Virus record (IMG/VR): IMGVR_UViG_3300018481_000002
Location: 1-23,198 of that record
Length of the DNA: 23,198 nucleotides
Direction: 5' to 3' (one strand)
DNA from: a virus
The number at the start of each line of letters is the position of its first letter. Position 1 is the first letter of the stretch. Below are positions 5,705-12,527 of the stretch, piece by piece. A program made the translations under genes and the position numbers. The notes below the pieces were generated by a model. It had not been told where the DNA came from and did not search any database. It was given only the letters and a program-made list of their open reading frames with translations.

Positions 5705-6325
5705 GTGGCCGACACCAAGTACAGCGCGCTGTCTGCGGCGTCGGCTTTGACCGGTGCTGAGGAGCTCGGCGTCAACCAGGGTGGAGTGTCGAAGAAGACC
5801 ACCACGGCGGACATCGCCGCCATCGGCGGGCCCACCACGGTCACGAAGGTGATGACGGCCACCCAGTCCAACAACACGACCACCCCAGCCGCCATCACCG
5901 AGTTCACGACGTCGCTTGACCCAGGGACCTACGAGGTCAAGGTGACGCTCATCTGGCAGGCCACAGGGGCGGCCACCACCGGGGCAGGCTTCTTCATCAA
6001 CTGCTCCGGTGGAACGGTCACGAAGAACGTCGGCCACGTCTACACCACCACCACCGGCACGACGGCGACGACCGGTGTCGCTGACCAGGCGACGGTGGCG
6101 GCCACCTTCCAGATGATCGAGGCTCGGGCCTGGCGAGCCAACAACACCGACCCAGGACCGTTCGCGGGTGTCGACACGCAGAGCGCTGACCAGCTTGCGA
6201 TCCTGGAGGCGGTGGTGGTCGTGACCAGCACGACCTCGATGCAGATCATGTTCGACAGCGAGGTGGCCTCATCCGCCATCGTCATGCAGATCGGCTCGAT
6301 CTTGAAGGTCATCGAGGCGGCATGA
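5705..6325 (+). CDS. Probable tail fibre protein
   Basis: An AAGGAGG site (5694-5700) precedes two GTG codons in frame; the second (5705) has the better spacing, giving 206 residues. The N-terminus (ADTKYSALSAASALTGAEEL, GVNQGGVSKKTTTADIA) is a recurrent fibre motif in tailed phages, where a K-x-S-A-L-x-x-A segment and a GGV-x-K-T turn anchor a trimeric fibre. The rest is Thr/Ala/Val beta-rich with a repeated strand pattern and few charged residues, and could form a jelly-roll-like head (LDPGTYEVKVTLIWQATGAA, SADQLAILEAVVVVTSTTSM). It is inferred to be part of the host-recognition structure. Confidence 0.7.
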   Translation: MADTKYSALSAASALTGAEELGVNQGGVSKKTTTADIAAIGGPTTVTKVMTATQSNNTTTPAAITEFTTSLDPGTYEVKVTLIWQATGAATTGAGFFINCSGGTVTKNVGHVYTTTTGTTATTGVADQATVAATFQMIEARAWRANNTDPGPFAGVDTQSADQLAILEAVVVVTSTTSMQIMFDSEVASSAIVMQIGSILKVIEAA

Positions 6326-6357
6326 TCACGCCCATCGTTGTCCGTACGGTGTAGCCC

Positions 6358-7194
6358 GTGGCTACCCCGCCGACTTTCGTCGGGTGGTACACGTCGGCAA
6401 TCTGGTCCACCGCTGGCGGCGCGACGACGCGCACTACTACGTACTCTGGTCAAGCAGGCGACCGGATTGCTCTAGTCTTTGCCGCCGAGAACGCAGACTT
6501 CAACTTGGTCTCAATCGCCAACGATGGGGCGGCTCTGACGTGGACTCCGCAGGAAGTCCACGATCCCGGTGCTGCTGATCGACCATACGCGGGTATCTAC
6601 AGCTCCACGCTGGACACCACCCGCACCATCGTCGTCACGATTACCAAGAGCGGTCCCACGATGGAATGGGGCCTGGGCCTGTCCGTCTGGCGCGACTCCG
6701 ACGGATTCGGAGTCTCCGAGAAGGCCGACAACGCAGGTCTATCTGGGCAGCCAGCACTGACTATGGTCACCCAGCCGAACTCTGCTGTGGTGGCCGTCAA
6801 CTCAGACTGGAATGCCACCTCTGGATCCCGCACCTACCGCAACCCCTACACGTCCTCCGCCGTAGAGGACCTCTACGGCGGCACCATCGGCCTCCAGTAT
6901 GCGGTTGAGGTGTTCCACTACGCCGACACTGCCGCTGGTGGGTCTGATGTCATCGGTCTTACCGCACCGTCGACACAGCGATACGGAATCGTCGGCCTCG
7001 AAATCCTCGGTACCTCCACCCCTCTCGACCCAGGGTGGGGCAAGTACCTCCTGGAGGATGGGAGTGGCTACTACGAGATGGAAGGCACCACTGACGACTA
7101 CCTGCTCGACACTGCAGCGGCCGACCCTAACGGTCCTCGACCAAGGAATGTCTTCAAAAGTAACCCTGCATTGAACAGGTCTTTCAACTACTAG
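6358..7194 (+). CDS. Probable tail appendage protein (beta-sandwich)
   Basis: This 278-residue protein starts at GTG three bases after an in-frame stop (TAG CCC GTG), so the start is well fixed although no Shine-Dalgarno sequence is evident. Residues about 25-110 (GDRIALVFAAENADFN, ALTWTPQE, TRTIVVTITKSGP, GLGLSVWRDSDGFGV) and 130-225 resemble the beta-sandwich found in many phage and bacterial surface proteins (a T-x-x-x-GD-x-I-x-x-x-F start and a YGIVGLEILG-type ending strand). The last 50 residues are hydrophilic and Tyr-rich. A role in the tail or host-binding apparatus is inferred from this pattern and its position just before the repeat protein. Confidence 0.65.
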   Translation: MATPPTFVGWYTSAIWSTAGGATTRTTTYSGQAGDRIALVFAAENADFNLVSIANDGAALTWTPQEVHDPGAADRPYAGIYSSTLDTTRTIVVTITKSGPTMEWGLGLSVWRDSDGFGVSEKADNAGLSGQPALTMVTQPNSAVVAVNSDWNATSGSRTYRNPYTSSAVEDLYGGTIGLQYAVEVFHYADTAAGGSDVIGLTAPSTQRYGIVGLEILGTSTPLDPGWGKYLLEDGSGYYEMEGTTDDYLLDTAAADPNGPRPRNVFKSNPALNRSFNY

Positions 7195-7203
7195 GAGAAG
7201 GTA

Positions 7204-7686
7204 ATGGCCAGCACAAGTGAAAGAATGTATGTAGTCCGGTCGGGAACGTCGGCTACAAACTCAACAACGGTCGCTCTGACTGCTGCTACCGCCAAGACGG
7301 TCGTGGGAGTGTTCGGTACGGCTGGCACGTCGATCTGCCTGAAGAGGGTGCGAGTGTCGTTCGCGTCGATCACCGCAACTGATGTGCCTGCGCTGGTGGA
7401 GGTCGGGATCACGACGGCTGCTGGAACTGTGGGCACATCGTTCACGCCAGTTCAGATGGTCGGCCATACCTTGGCTTCGGCGTGTTCGGCGGGCTACAAC
7501 TACTCCGGCGAGCCGACCTACAACCGGATTCTTGAGTCGACCTACGTGCCGGTCAACAACGGGCTCATGGAGTGGTGGTACCCGCTCGGTGAGGAGCCTC
7601 AGTGTGACCTCAGCCAGGGTCTTGGGATCCGGATCACCTCCCCTCAGGCTCAGAACTGCTTCGCTTCCCTGATCTACTCCGAGTGA
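7204..7686 (+). CDS. Small virion protein of the tail cassette
   Basis: A clear ribosome-binding site (GGAGAAGG) precedes this 160-residue protein. It is beta-rich throughout (ERMYVVRSGTSATNSTTVAL, TAATAKTVVGVFGTAGTSI, CLKRVRVSFASITATDVPAL, VEVGITTAAGTVG), ending in ECTYV-like and WWYPLGEEPQCDLSQGLGIR strands. It has four Cys residues and no signal peptide. The order and hydrophobicity suggest a compact jelly-roll, as in head or tail decoration proteins. Its place directly before the giant repeat protein suggests the two may be assembled together; that is inference. Confidence 0.65.
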   Translation: MASTSERMYVVRSGTSATNSTTVALTAATAKTVVGVFGTAGTSICLKRVRVSFASITATDVPALVEVGITTAAGTVGTSFTPVQMVGHTLASACSAGYNYSGEPTYNRILESTYVPVNNGLMEWWYPLGEEPQCDLSQGLGIRITSPQAQNCFASLIYSE

Positions 7687-7694
7687 GGTAGCCG

Positions 7695-10600
7695 ATGGCT
7701 CGTTGGGGTCGGTCTTCGCCGATCCAGGCGAAGGTCGTACGGAAGCCCGCACCGCATGTTCCTTTGGCGGCGACCGGGACCGCTTCGCTGACCCTTTCGG
7801 GATCCGCGAAGCCCAGCATCCCGCTTTCCTTGGTGCCGAGCGATCTGTCGTCTGCAACCTGGCAGATCAACGGGATCGGTGCGTCACAGACGAGCACACG
7901 ACTGTCGTTTACCGAAGGCGGCGACGGTGCCGCGTTGGACACAAACTTCGAGGTGTGGAGCCTCGATGAGTCGCGGTTCTTTGCCAAGTTTGTTGATGTT
8001 CCTTCTATTGGTAGTGCCGTCATGGAGTTGTACGACGACACGGGCGACGCGCAGGTCATGTTCCAGGTCCACGACGATGCCATCTTGGAGGTCTGGAACG
8101 CCACTGGTCCGCTGACTTCGGTTGGGTGGGATCGAGCCAAGCCGTACCTGTCGATCCGTGAGACAGGCGGAACGATCTACTGGGAGCGCAGCCCGTCCGG
8201 GCAGCCCGGCACCTGGGAGACGGTTCATTCGACCGCCTCGATCGGACCGGTGCACTACCTTTGGAGCCCGTCGTTCCACGCCATCGGCTTGCCGTTCGTC
8301 GGCTTCTTCTGGGTCGAAGACGTCAACACTCCAGGTGCTGGTGGCGGCGCTGCCTCGGGTACAGGAAGCCTGACTCTCTCGGGTACTGGTGGCGCATCTG
8401 GACAGGTGTCTGGAACTGGCTCACTGTCCTTGTCGGGGACGGGTACCCCGCGAGCCGTAGCCGCTGCGACCGCTTCGTTGACGCTTTCCGGTACGGGAAC
8501 AGCGAGATCTCCAGCTGTCGGAACTGGATCTCTGTCTCTCTCCGCCACTGGTGGAGCGCGGGCGACGCTCGCTGGATCTGGATCCCTGTCTCTTTCCGCT
8601 GCCGTGGGGACAGGTGTAGCGGCAGTCTCTACCGGATCTGGATCCCTGTCTCTTTCTGGGTCTGGTGCAACAACCAGTCCTGCGGCGGCTACCGCATCCC
8701 TCGCCTTGGCGGGCACAGGTACCGCTGGTCACGCCACCTCAGGTACCGCTAGCCTTTCCCTCGCCGGATCCGGTGCCGCTGCATCCCCGACCACGGCGTC
8801 TGGTTCGCTTTCGCTGACCGGGTCCGGCGCTACTGCTGCTCGGGCCGTAGCGACAGGTTCCATCACCTTCTCGGCAACCGGTACCGCCCGCGCTACGGGT
8901 ATCGCAACTGCTGCCCTGACTTTGACGGGCACTGGTGTCACTGCCGCTGCTGCCGCCGCTTCGGCGTCGCTGACCCTGTCTGGGGCCGGGTTCGCGTCCG
9001 CCCTGATGGATGGTGGTGCTGCCGCCTGGATCGACCTCTTCGCGACAGCGGACACGAGTGTTCCTTCTGTTGCGACCGGATCGCTGACCCTGGACGCGAG
9101 CGGTAGGGGTACATACGAACCCGAGATTGTCGCCTACAGCGGCACCTTCGACACGGACTTGAGTGGGACAACTCATGGTGGTTCCGTCACCCATGACGGC
9201 ACTGTGGGTCGATCTGGGGTCGGTTCGGCCAGGGTGGATGAGTCCTCCATCTACTCGTCTTACCCCGCTTACGCCGTAGTGCCGGGGCGTAGGTATCAAC
9301 TGACGGCCTGGGCCAAGGGTGACGGGACGCCTGGGCAGACCGCCTACTTCGAGAGCTACTACCTCAACTCGTCAGCGTTCGACATCACGGCGTCCCTCCG
9401 GAGCGACGAACAAGAAGTCTCCGATACTGAGTGGACGCTGCTCACTGTCGACATGGGTCTGGTGCCTGCCGCAGCCGTCTATGTCTACTGGTACTTCGAA
9501 ACCGGCTCCGGAGTCGTATGGCTCGATGACGTTCGCGTCGTTGCGGTAGAGGAACTCGCGGTATCCGGAGACATCGATGGGTCCGGAACAACCGGTACGG
9601 CCAGCCTGACTCTGAGTGCAACCGGAACGGCTGAAGATGGCTCGCTGGAAGCAACAGGCACCGCGTCTCTGACCTTGAGCGGTTCCGGCGCACCGGTTTC
9701 AACGGGCGTCGGAACCGGTAGCCTGTCCCTCTCTGCGACTGGCACGGCGACTGTTCCGAACACAGCGACTGGTTCGCTGACACTGAGCGCAACTGGGACC
9801 GCTCAAGCGGCCACTACAGGATCCGCATCGCTGACCCTTTCGGGGACTGCCGGAGCCGGGTACGGCACCTCGGGCACCGCCTCACTCTCACTTTCGGGTA
9901 CTGGTGCTGCATCTGGACAGCCGTCCGGTACCGGTTCTCTCACGCTTACCGGTACCGGCCAGACCTCAACGGTTGTAACCGGGTCCGGATCTCTGACACT
10001 TTCTGGTTCAGCAGTCGCAGGCTACGCAGCCAGTGGCACCGGGTCGATCACCCTCAGCGGCACGGGATCCACATCTGGACAGGTGTCTGGAACCGGTTCG
10101 CTCACCTTGTCCGGTGCCGGTGCAGTATCCGCGACGGCTTCAGGCACCGGTTCGCTGACTTTGTCTGGTGCAGCTGTCGCTGGCCATGCCATCACCGGCA
10201 GTGCCGCACTGACCCTCAGCGGTACAGGCACCGCTGCAACCGTCGCCACCGGATCGGGAAGCCTCACACTCTCCGGAACGGGCGCAGGCACCACCCCCAC
10301 GACGGCGACCGCCAGCCTCACACTCTCCGGTACAGGGGCCACGGCGGCACCACAGGTAGGCACCGGCAACCTGACCCTGAGCGGGTCCGGCGCAGCGGGG
10401 TACGGAACCACCGGAACCGCATCGATCACCCTCTCCGGTGCCGGTAACGGATCTGGACGTGCGTCTGCAACGGCATCCCTGACCCTGGATGGCTCTGCTG
10501 AGCCTGAAACGGTCGTAACTGGGACTGGAGCTCTGCAGCTCACAGGAACTGGAGGAGCGGGGTACGGGACCCAGGCGACCGGCTCCCTCACCCTCTCCGG

Positions 10601-11876
10601 TGCTGGCGCTGTAGCCGCTGCAAGCGCCGCAACCGCCGAGATCGACCTCACGGGTAGCGGTTCGATCACTAGTGTCGCCGTTGACGGTCAGGGCGAACTG
10701 AACCTGTCGGCGTACTCCGGTACCGCCATCGCCATCGAAGGCACCGGCAGCATCACCCTCTCCGCCTCCGGTGACGAGGCGCAGGCAGCCCCCGAGGGCA
10801 CCGCAACCCTGGAACTGTCCGGCCAAGGCGCAGGCACGACCGTAGGTGCTGGGTCCGCAACCCTTGACCTGTCCGGATCGGCGGCTGTCAGGGCAGAAGG
10901 GTCCGCGTCCGGTTCGTTGTCACTGTCCGGGTCTGCCGGAGTATCCGCACCCACAGACGCAACCGCGTCGATCACCCTGACCGGATCCGCCAGCCTTGAG
11001 GGCTACTCGGCCGCATCAGGACAGGGATCGCTCACGCTCAGTGGTTCCGGCACGGCAGGGGCGTCCGCTACTGGACAGGCATCCATTTCGCTGTCTGGCC
11101 AGGGCGCAACCGCTACGACATCAGCCGGAACCGGCAGCATCAGCCTGCAAGGAAGCAGTCTTGTCGCTGGAAGAGCGGACGCATCCGGGTCACTGACCTT
11201 GAGCGGGTCCGCTGGTGTCAGCGCACGCGCGGTCGCTTCCGGTTCGATGGACCTGTCCGCTACCGGAACAGCAGTCCCCATCTTCGGTGTGATGGGAACG
11301 GGCAGCCTGAGCCTGAGCGGTACCGGTGGCGCGACCATCCAGACAGTCGGGTCCGCTTCTCTGTCCCTGAACGGAACAGGGCAGACCCGCACCCCGGTCA
11401 CAGGGTCCGGCGCGTTGAACCTGTCCGGAACAGGACAGGGACGCGCCCGCGCCGATGCCACAGCGGACATCAACCTGCTCGCCAGCGCCGGGGTGAGCGG
11501 ACGCATGGCCGCGAGCGGCAGCATCGTCCTCTCCGGTGACAGCGCTGTCGAAGTGGTCGTCACCGGGTCCGGCAGCATCACCTTGTCGGGCTCGGCAGCC
11601 GGTGAACAGGCAGACCGTCCCGCTGAAGGGCAGGCGAACCTGCTGCTCTTCGCGGCTTCAACAGCACAGGCTGCGTTTGCTGGTTTGGCAGACCTGTCCC
11701 TCAACGGGTACGCGCTTGTTGACGACGCGCACAAGGTGTGGACGGGCACGGGTTACCGTGACGCGGTCCTGCGTGGAACCTGGACTGGTTCCATTCCCGA
11801 TCCCTACTTGGCTGTGCGGATCCTGGGGCCGTACAACGGCACCACAGTCGACGAGGTCGAGATCGACTTCGTCTGA
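7695..11876 (+). CDS. Giant repeat fibre protein with an inserted carbohydrate-binding-like domain
   Basis: This 1393-residue protein consists of: (1) an N-terminal leader with one repeat-like ATGTASLTLSGSAKPS; (2) a beta-rich domain, residues about 41-220, with lectin-like strands (YLSIRETGGTIYWERSPSG); (3) 13 repeats, residues 221-474; (4) a jelly-roll of about residues 475-617 resembling CBM4/9-type modules (YAVVPGRRYQLTAWAKGDG, WTLLTVDMG, VWLDDVRV); (5) about 39 further repeats, residues 633-1346; (6) a 47-residue C-terminal cap. The repeat unit is 18 residues with consensus [ST]GTGSLTLSGTGxxxxxx. Codon choice differs widely between copies while the protein pattern holds, so selection acts on the protein. 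It is probably the distal tail fibre or spike that touches host cell-wall or capsule sugars; no membrane or lytic motif is seen. Confidence 0.85.
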   Translation: MARWGRSSPIQAKVVRKPAPHVPLAATGTASLTLSGSAKPSIPLSLVPSDLSSATWQINGIGASQTSTRLSFTEGGDGAALDTNFEVWSLDESRFFAKFVDVPSIGSAVMELYDDTGDAQVMFQVHDDAILEVWNATGPLTSVGWDRAKPYLSIRETGGTIYWERSPSGQPGTWETVHSTASIGPVHYLWSPSFHAIGLPFVGFFWVEDVNTPGAGGGAASGTGSLTLSGTGGASGQVSGTGSLSLSGTGTPRAVAAATASLTLSGTGTARSPAVGTGSLSLSATGGARATLAGSGSLSLSAAVGTGVAAVSTGSGSLSLSGSGATTSPAAATASLALAGTGTAGHATSGTASLSLAGSGAAASPTTASGSLSLTGSGATAARAVATGSITFSATGTARATGIATAALTLTGTGVTAAAAAASASLTLSGAGFASALMDGGAAAWIDLFATADTSVPSVATGSLTLDASGRGTYEPEIVAYSGTFDTDLSGTTHGGSVTHDGTVGRSGVGSARVDESSIYSSYPAYAVVPGRRYQLTAWAKGDGTPGQTAYFESYYLNSSAFDITASLRSDEQEVSDTEWTLLTVDMGLVPAAAVYVYWYFETGSGVVWLDDVRVVAVEELAVSGDIDGSGTTGTASLTLSATGTAEDGSLEATGTASLTLSGSGAPVSTGVGTGSLSLSATGTATVPNTATGSLTLSATGTAQAATTGSASLTLSGTAGAGYGTSGTASLSLSGTGAASGQPSGTGSLTLTGTGQTSTVVTGSGSLTLSGSAVAGYAASGTGSITLSGTGSTSGQVSGTGSLTLSGAGAVSATASGTGSLTLSGAAVAGHAITGSAALTLSGTGTAATVATGSGSLTLSGTGAGTTPTTATASLTLSGTGATAAPQVGTGNLTLSGSGAAGYGTTGTASITLSGAGNGSGRASATASLTLDGSAEPETVVTGTGALQLTGTGGAGYGTQATGSLTLSGAGAVAAASAATAEIDLTGSGSITSVAVDGQGELNLSAYSGTAIAIEGTGSITLSASGDEAQAAPEGTATLELSGQGAGTTVGAGSATLDLSGSAAVRAEGSASGSLSLSGSAGVSAPTDATASITLTGSASLEGYSAASGQGSLTLSGSGTAGASATGQASISLSGQGATATTSAGTGSISLQGSSLVAGRADASGSLTLSGSAGVSARAVASGSMDLSATGTAVPIFGVMGTGSLSLSGTGGATIQTVGSASLSLNGTGQTRTPVTGSGALNLSGTGQGRARADATADINLLASAGVSGRMAASGSIVLSGDSAVEVVVTGSGSITLSGSAAGEQADRPAEGQANLLLFAASTAQAAFAGLADLSLNGYALVDDAHKVWTGTGYRDAVLRGTWTGSIPDPYLAVRILGPYNGTTVDEVEIDFV
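8355..9116 (+). repeat. First 54-bp repeat block (13 units) in the giant fibre gene
   Basis: Twelve units plus one degenerate unit encode the 18-residue repeats. Most units are exactly 54 bases; the fifth encodes 20 residues and the twelfth 38. Some stretches are nearly identical at DNA level (GGATCTGGATCCCTGTCTCT occurs twice near 8575 and 8635), which would favour recombination. Residues 221-474 of the protein. Confidence 0.85.
9591..11732 (+). repeat. Second 54-bp repeat block (about 39 units) in the giant fibre gene
   Basis: This block encodes 39 units over 714 residues (633-1346). Thirty-two units are exactly 18 residues; the others have 1-3 extra. Toward the C-terminus the units drift (SGQG, EGTA, DATA starts and SLSLNG or DINLLA cores), giving a gradual change from SLTLSGTG-like copies to more diverse ones. 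Confidence 0.85.
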
Positions 11877-11912
11877 ATGGACCCTGCGGCGGTGCCCCTC
11901 ATTCAGGCTTAA
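11877..11912 (+). other. 11-codon micro-ORF directly after the fibre gene
   Basis: The fibre stop TGA is followed at once by ATG, which reads MDPAAVPLIQA and stops with TAA. GAGGAGGG begins on the next base. Such a tiny ORF could act as a termination-reinitiation leader for a downstream frame, but may be chance. Confidence 0.25.
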
Positions 11913-11926
11913 GAGGAGGGCAGCCC

Positions 11927-12067
11927 ACGAACCTGTCCTCTACCGCGACAGGGTCCAACGCACAGCAAATCTGGGATCTCATGCGTGTTTCCCAACGAGC
12001 CGCAGAACCCTCCCGGGCTAGGCGGTTGTTGGTACTTCGATGCATGGCCAATGGGCGAATCAGCTAG
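11927..12067 (+). other. Possible 46-codon ORF with an ACG at the start position
   Basis: GAGGAGGG (11913-11920) has perfect spacing, six bases, to an ACG codon at 11927. The frame then stays open for 46 codons and encodes a basic, helix-prone peptide (QQIWDLMRVSQRAAEPSRAR, then RLLVLRCMANGRIS). No ATG, GTG or TTG lies at the expected position; the first ATG in frame is at 11981 without a ribosome-binding site. It may be a gene with a mutated or non-standard start, or coincidence. Confidence 0.3.
11932..11952 (+). terminator. Short hairpin downstream of the fibre gene
   Basis: CCTGTC and GACAGG form a 6-bp stem with a 9-base loop, 55 bases after the fibre stop. It competes with a second possible stem between AGAGGA (11912-11917) and TCCTCT (11936-11941), since both use bases 11936-11937. 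This could be a terminator for the tail genes; the two alternative stems recall an attenuator. Confidence 0.35.
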
Positions 12068-12148
12068 TGCACTCACTGCATTACACACATTGCCTCTATG
12101 CAGTCAGCGCCTACGGTCCAGCGTGGATCTTTAAGTGCCGGTTCCGAG

Positions 12149-12201
12149 GGTGGACGTGGCGGGTGTCGCTCCCGCGTCGGCGCTTAGCCTCACGTCCTAC
12201 C
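12149..12201 (-). terminator. Branched stem-loop ending the minus-strand operon
   Basis: Five bases after the minus-strand stop at 12207, GGACGTG (12152-12158) pairs with CACGTCC (12191-12197), and GGT with ACC beyond a one-base bulge. Inside are two hairpins: GCGGG-7-CCCGC (12159-12175) and GGC-5-GCC (12179-12189). The structure is symmetric enough to form on either strand, so it may be a bidirectional terminator between the two convergent modules. No T-run follows. Confidence 0.5.
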
Positions 12202-12206
12202 GTTCA

Positions 12207-12527
12207 TCAGGCTGGAGGCTCCTCGAAGAGAGCCATTTCCAGCCATGCGTCGACCGTCCTCACGGGACGGCCAGTGTCGTTGGCGACGTACGTCTCCAGT
12301 CTCGCTCCTCGCGAGTCCTCGTAGCCGTCCAGGACAGCCACACCTTCGGAGTTGAGCACGTCGATGACACCTAGTTCTCGATACTTCTCTTGGGTCAGTC
12401 CTTCCTGCTGTCGGGTTGGGTTCAACACTTCAAACCCAGCAGCCGTCAGCACTCTCTCGGCCCGGTTGAACGCTTTGAAGTTCAGCCCAGCTCGACCTGA
12501 CATAGGTCCGGCGATGTAGAGGATCAT
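12207..12527 (-). CDS. DUF4406 protein, nucleoside 2-deoxyribosyltransferase-like
   Basis: The 106-residue frame is taken from the ATG that overlaps the upstream stop by one base (TGATG); the longer upstream frame is an out-of-frame read through the previous gene. Residues 3-10 (LYIAGPMSG) and the following NFKAFNRAERVLTAAGFEVL, then NPTRQQ, are the DUF4406 signature; later come LNSEGVAVLDGY and SRGARLETYVA with the Glu expected in a ribosyltransferase-like active site. Related enzymes cleave or transfer nucleobases from deoxynucleosides; whether this phage protein is active is unknown. It would fit nucleotide salvage during infection. It is the last gene of the minus-strand run. Confidence 0.85.
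   Translation of the reverse strand: MILYIAGPMSGRAGLNFKAFNRAERVLTAAGFEVLNPTRQQEGLTQEKYRELGVIDVLNSEGVAVLDGYEDSRGARLETYVANDTGRPVRTVDAWLEMALFEEPPA

Larger units (their letters stand above)
11877..12206. other. Convergent non-coding gap, 330 bases
   Basis: The plus-strand virion genes end here and the minus-strand operon ends on the other side. The gap holds: an 11-codon ORF directly after the fibre stop (11877-11912), a strong Shine-Dalgarno at 11913-11920 with no ATG or GTG downstream (see the entry at 11927), a small hairpin (11932-11952), a 7-bp inverted repeat with 16-base spacer (12075-12081 and 12098-12104), and a branched stem (12149-12201). Confidence 0.6.

Noticed and set aside
8355-11732. 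CRISPR-like array from the 54-bp repeats
   Set aside because: The repeats are in frame, all coding, lack spacers of even length with unique sequence, and have no leader or cas genes nearby.
8255-11749. Long minus-strand ORFs (for example 8255-8716, 10022-10669, 11003-11749) across the repeat gene
   Set aside because: They are Pro/Val-rich shadows of the repeat codons read backward, with no ribosome-binding sites and no independent features.
12159-12175. GCGGG-TGTCGCT-CCCGC as a tRNA anticodon or T arm
   Set aside because: The loop lacks T33 as an anticodon arm and lacks TTC-R-A as a T arm on both strands; the surrounding stems do not make a cloverleaf.
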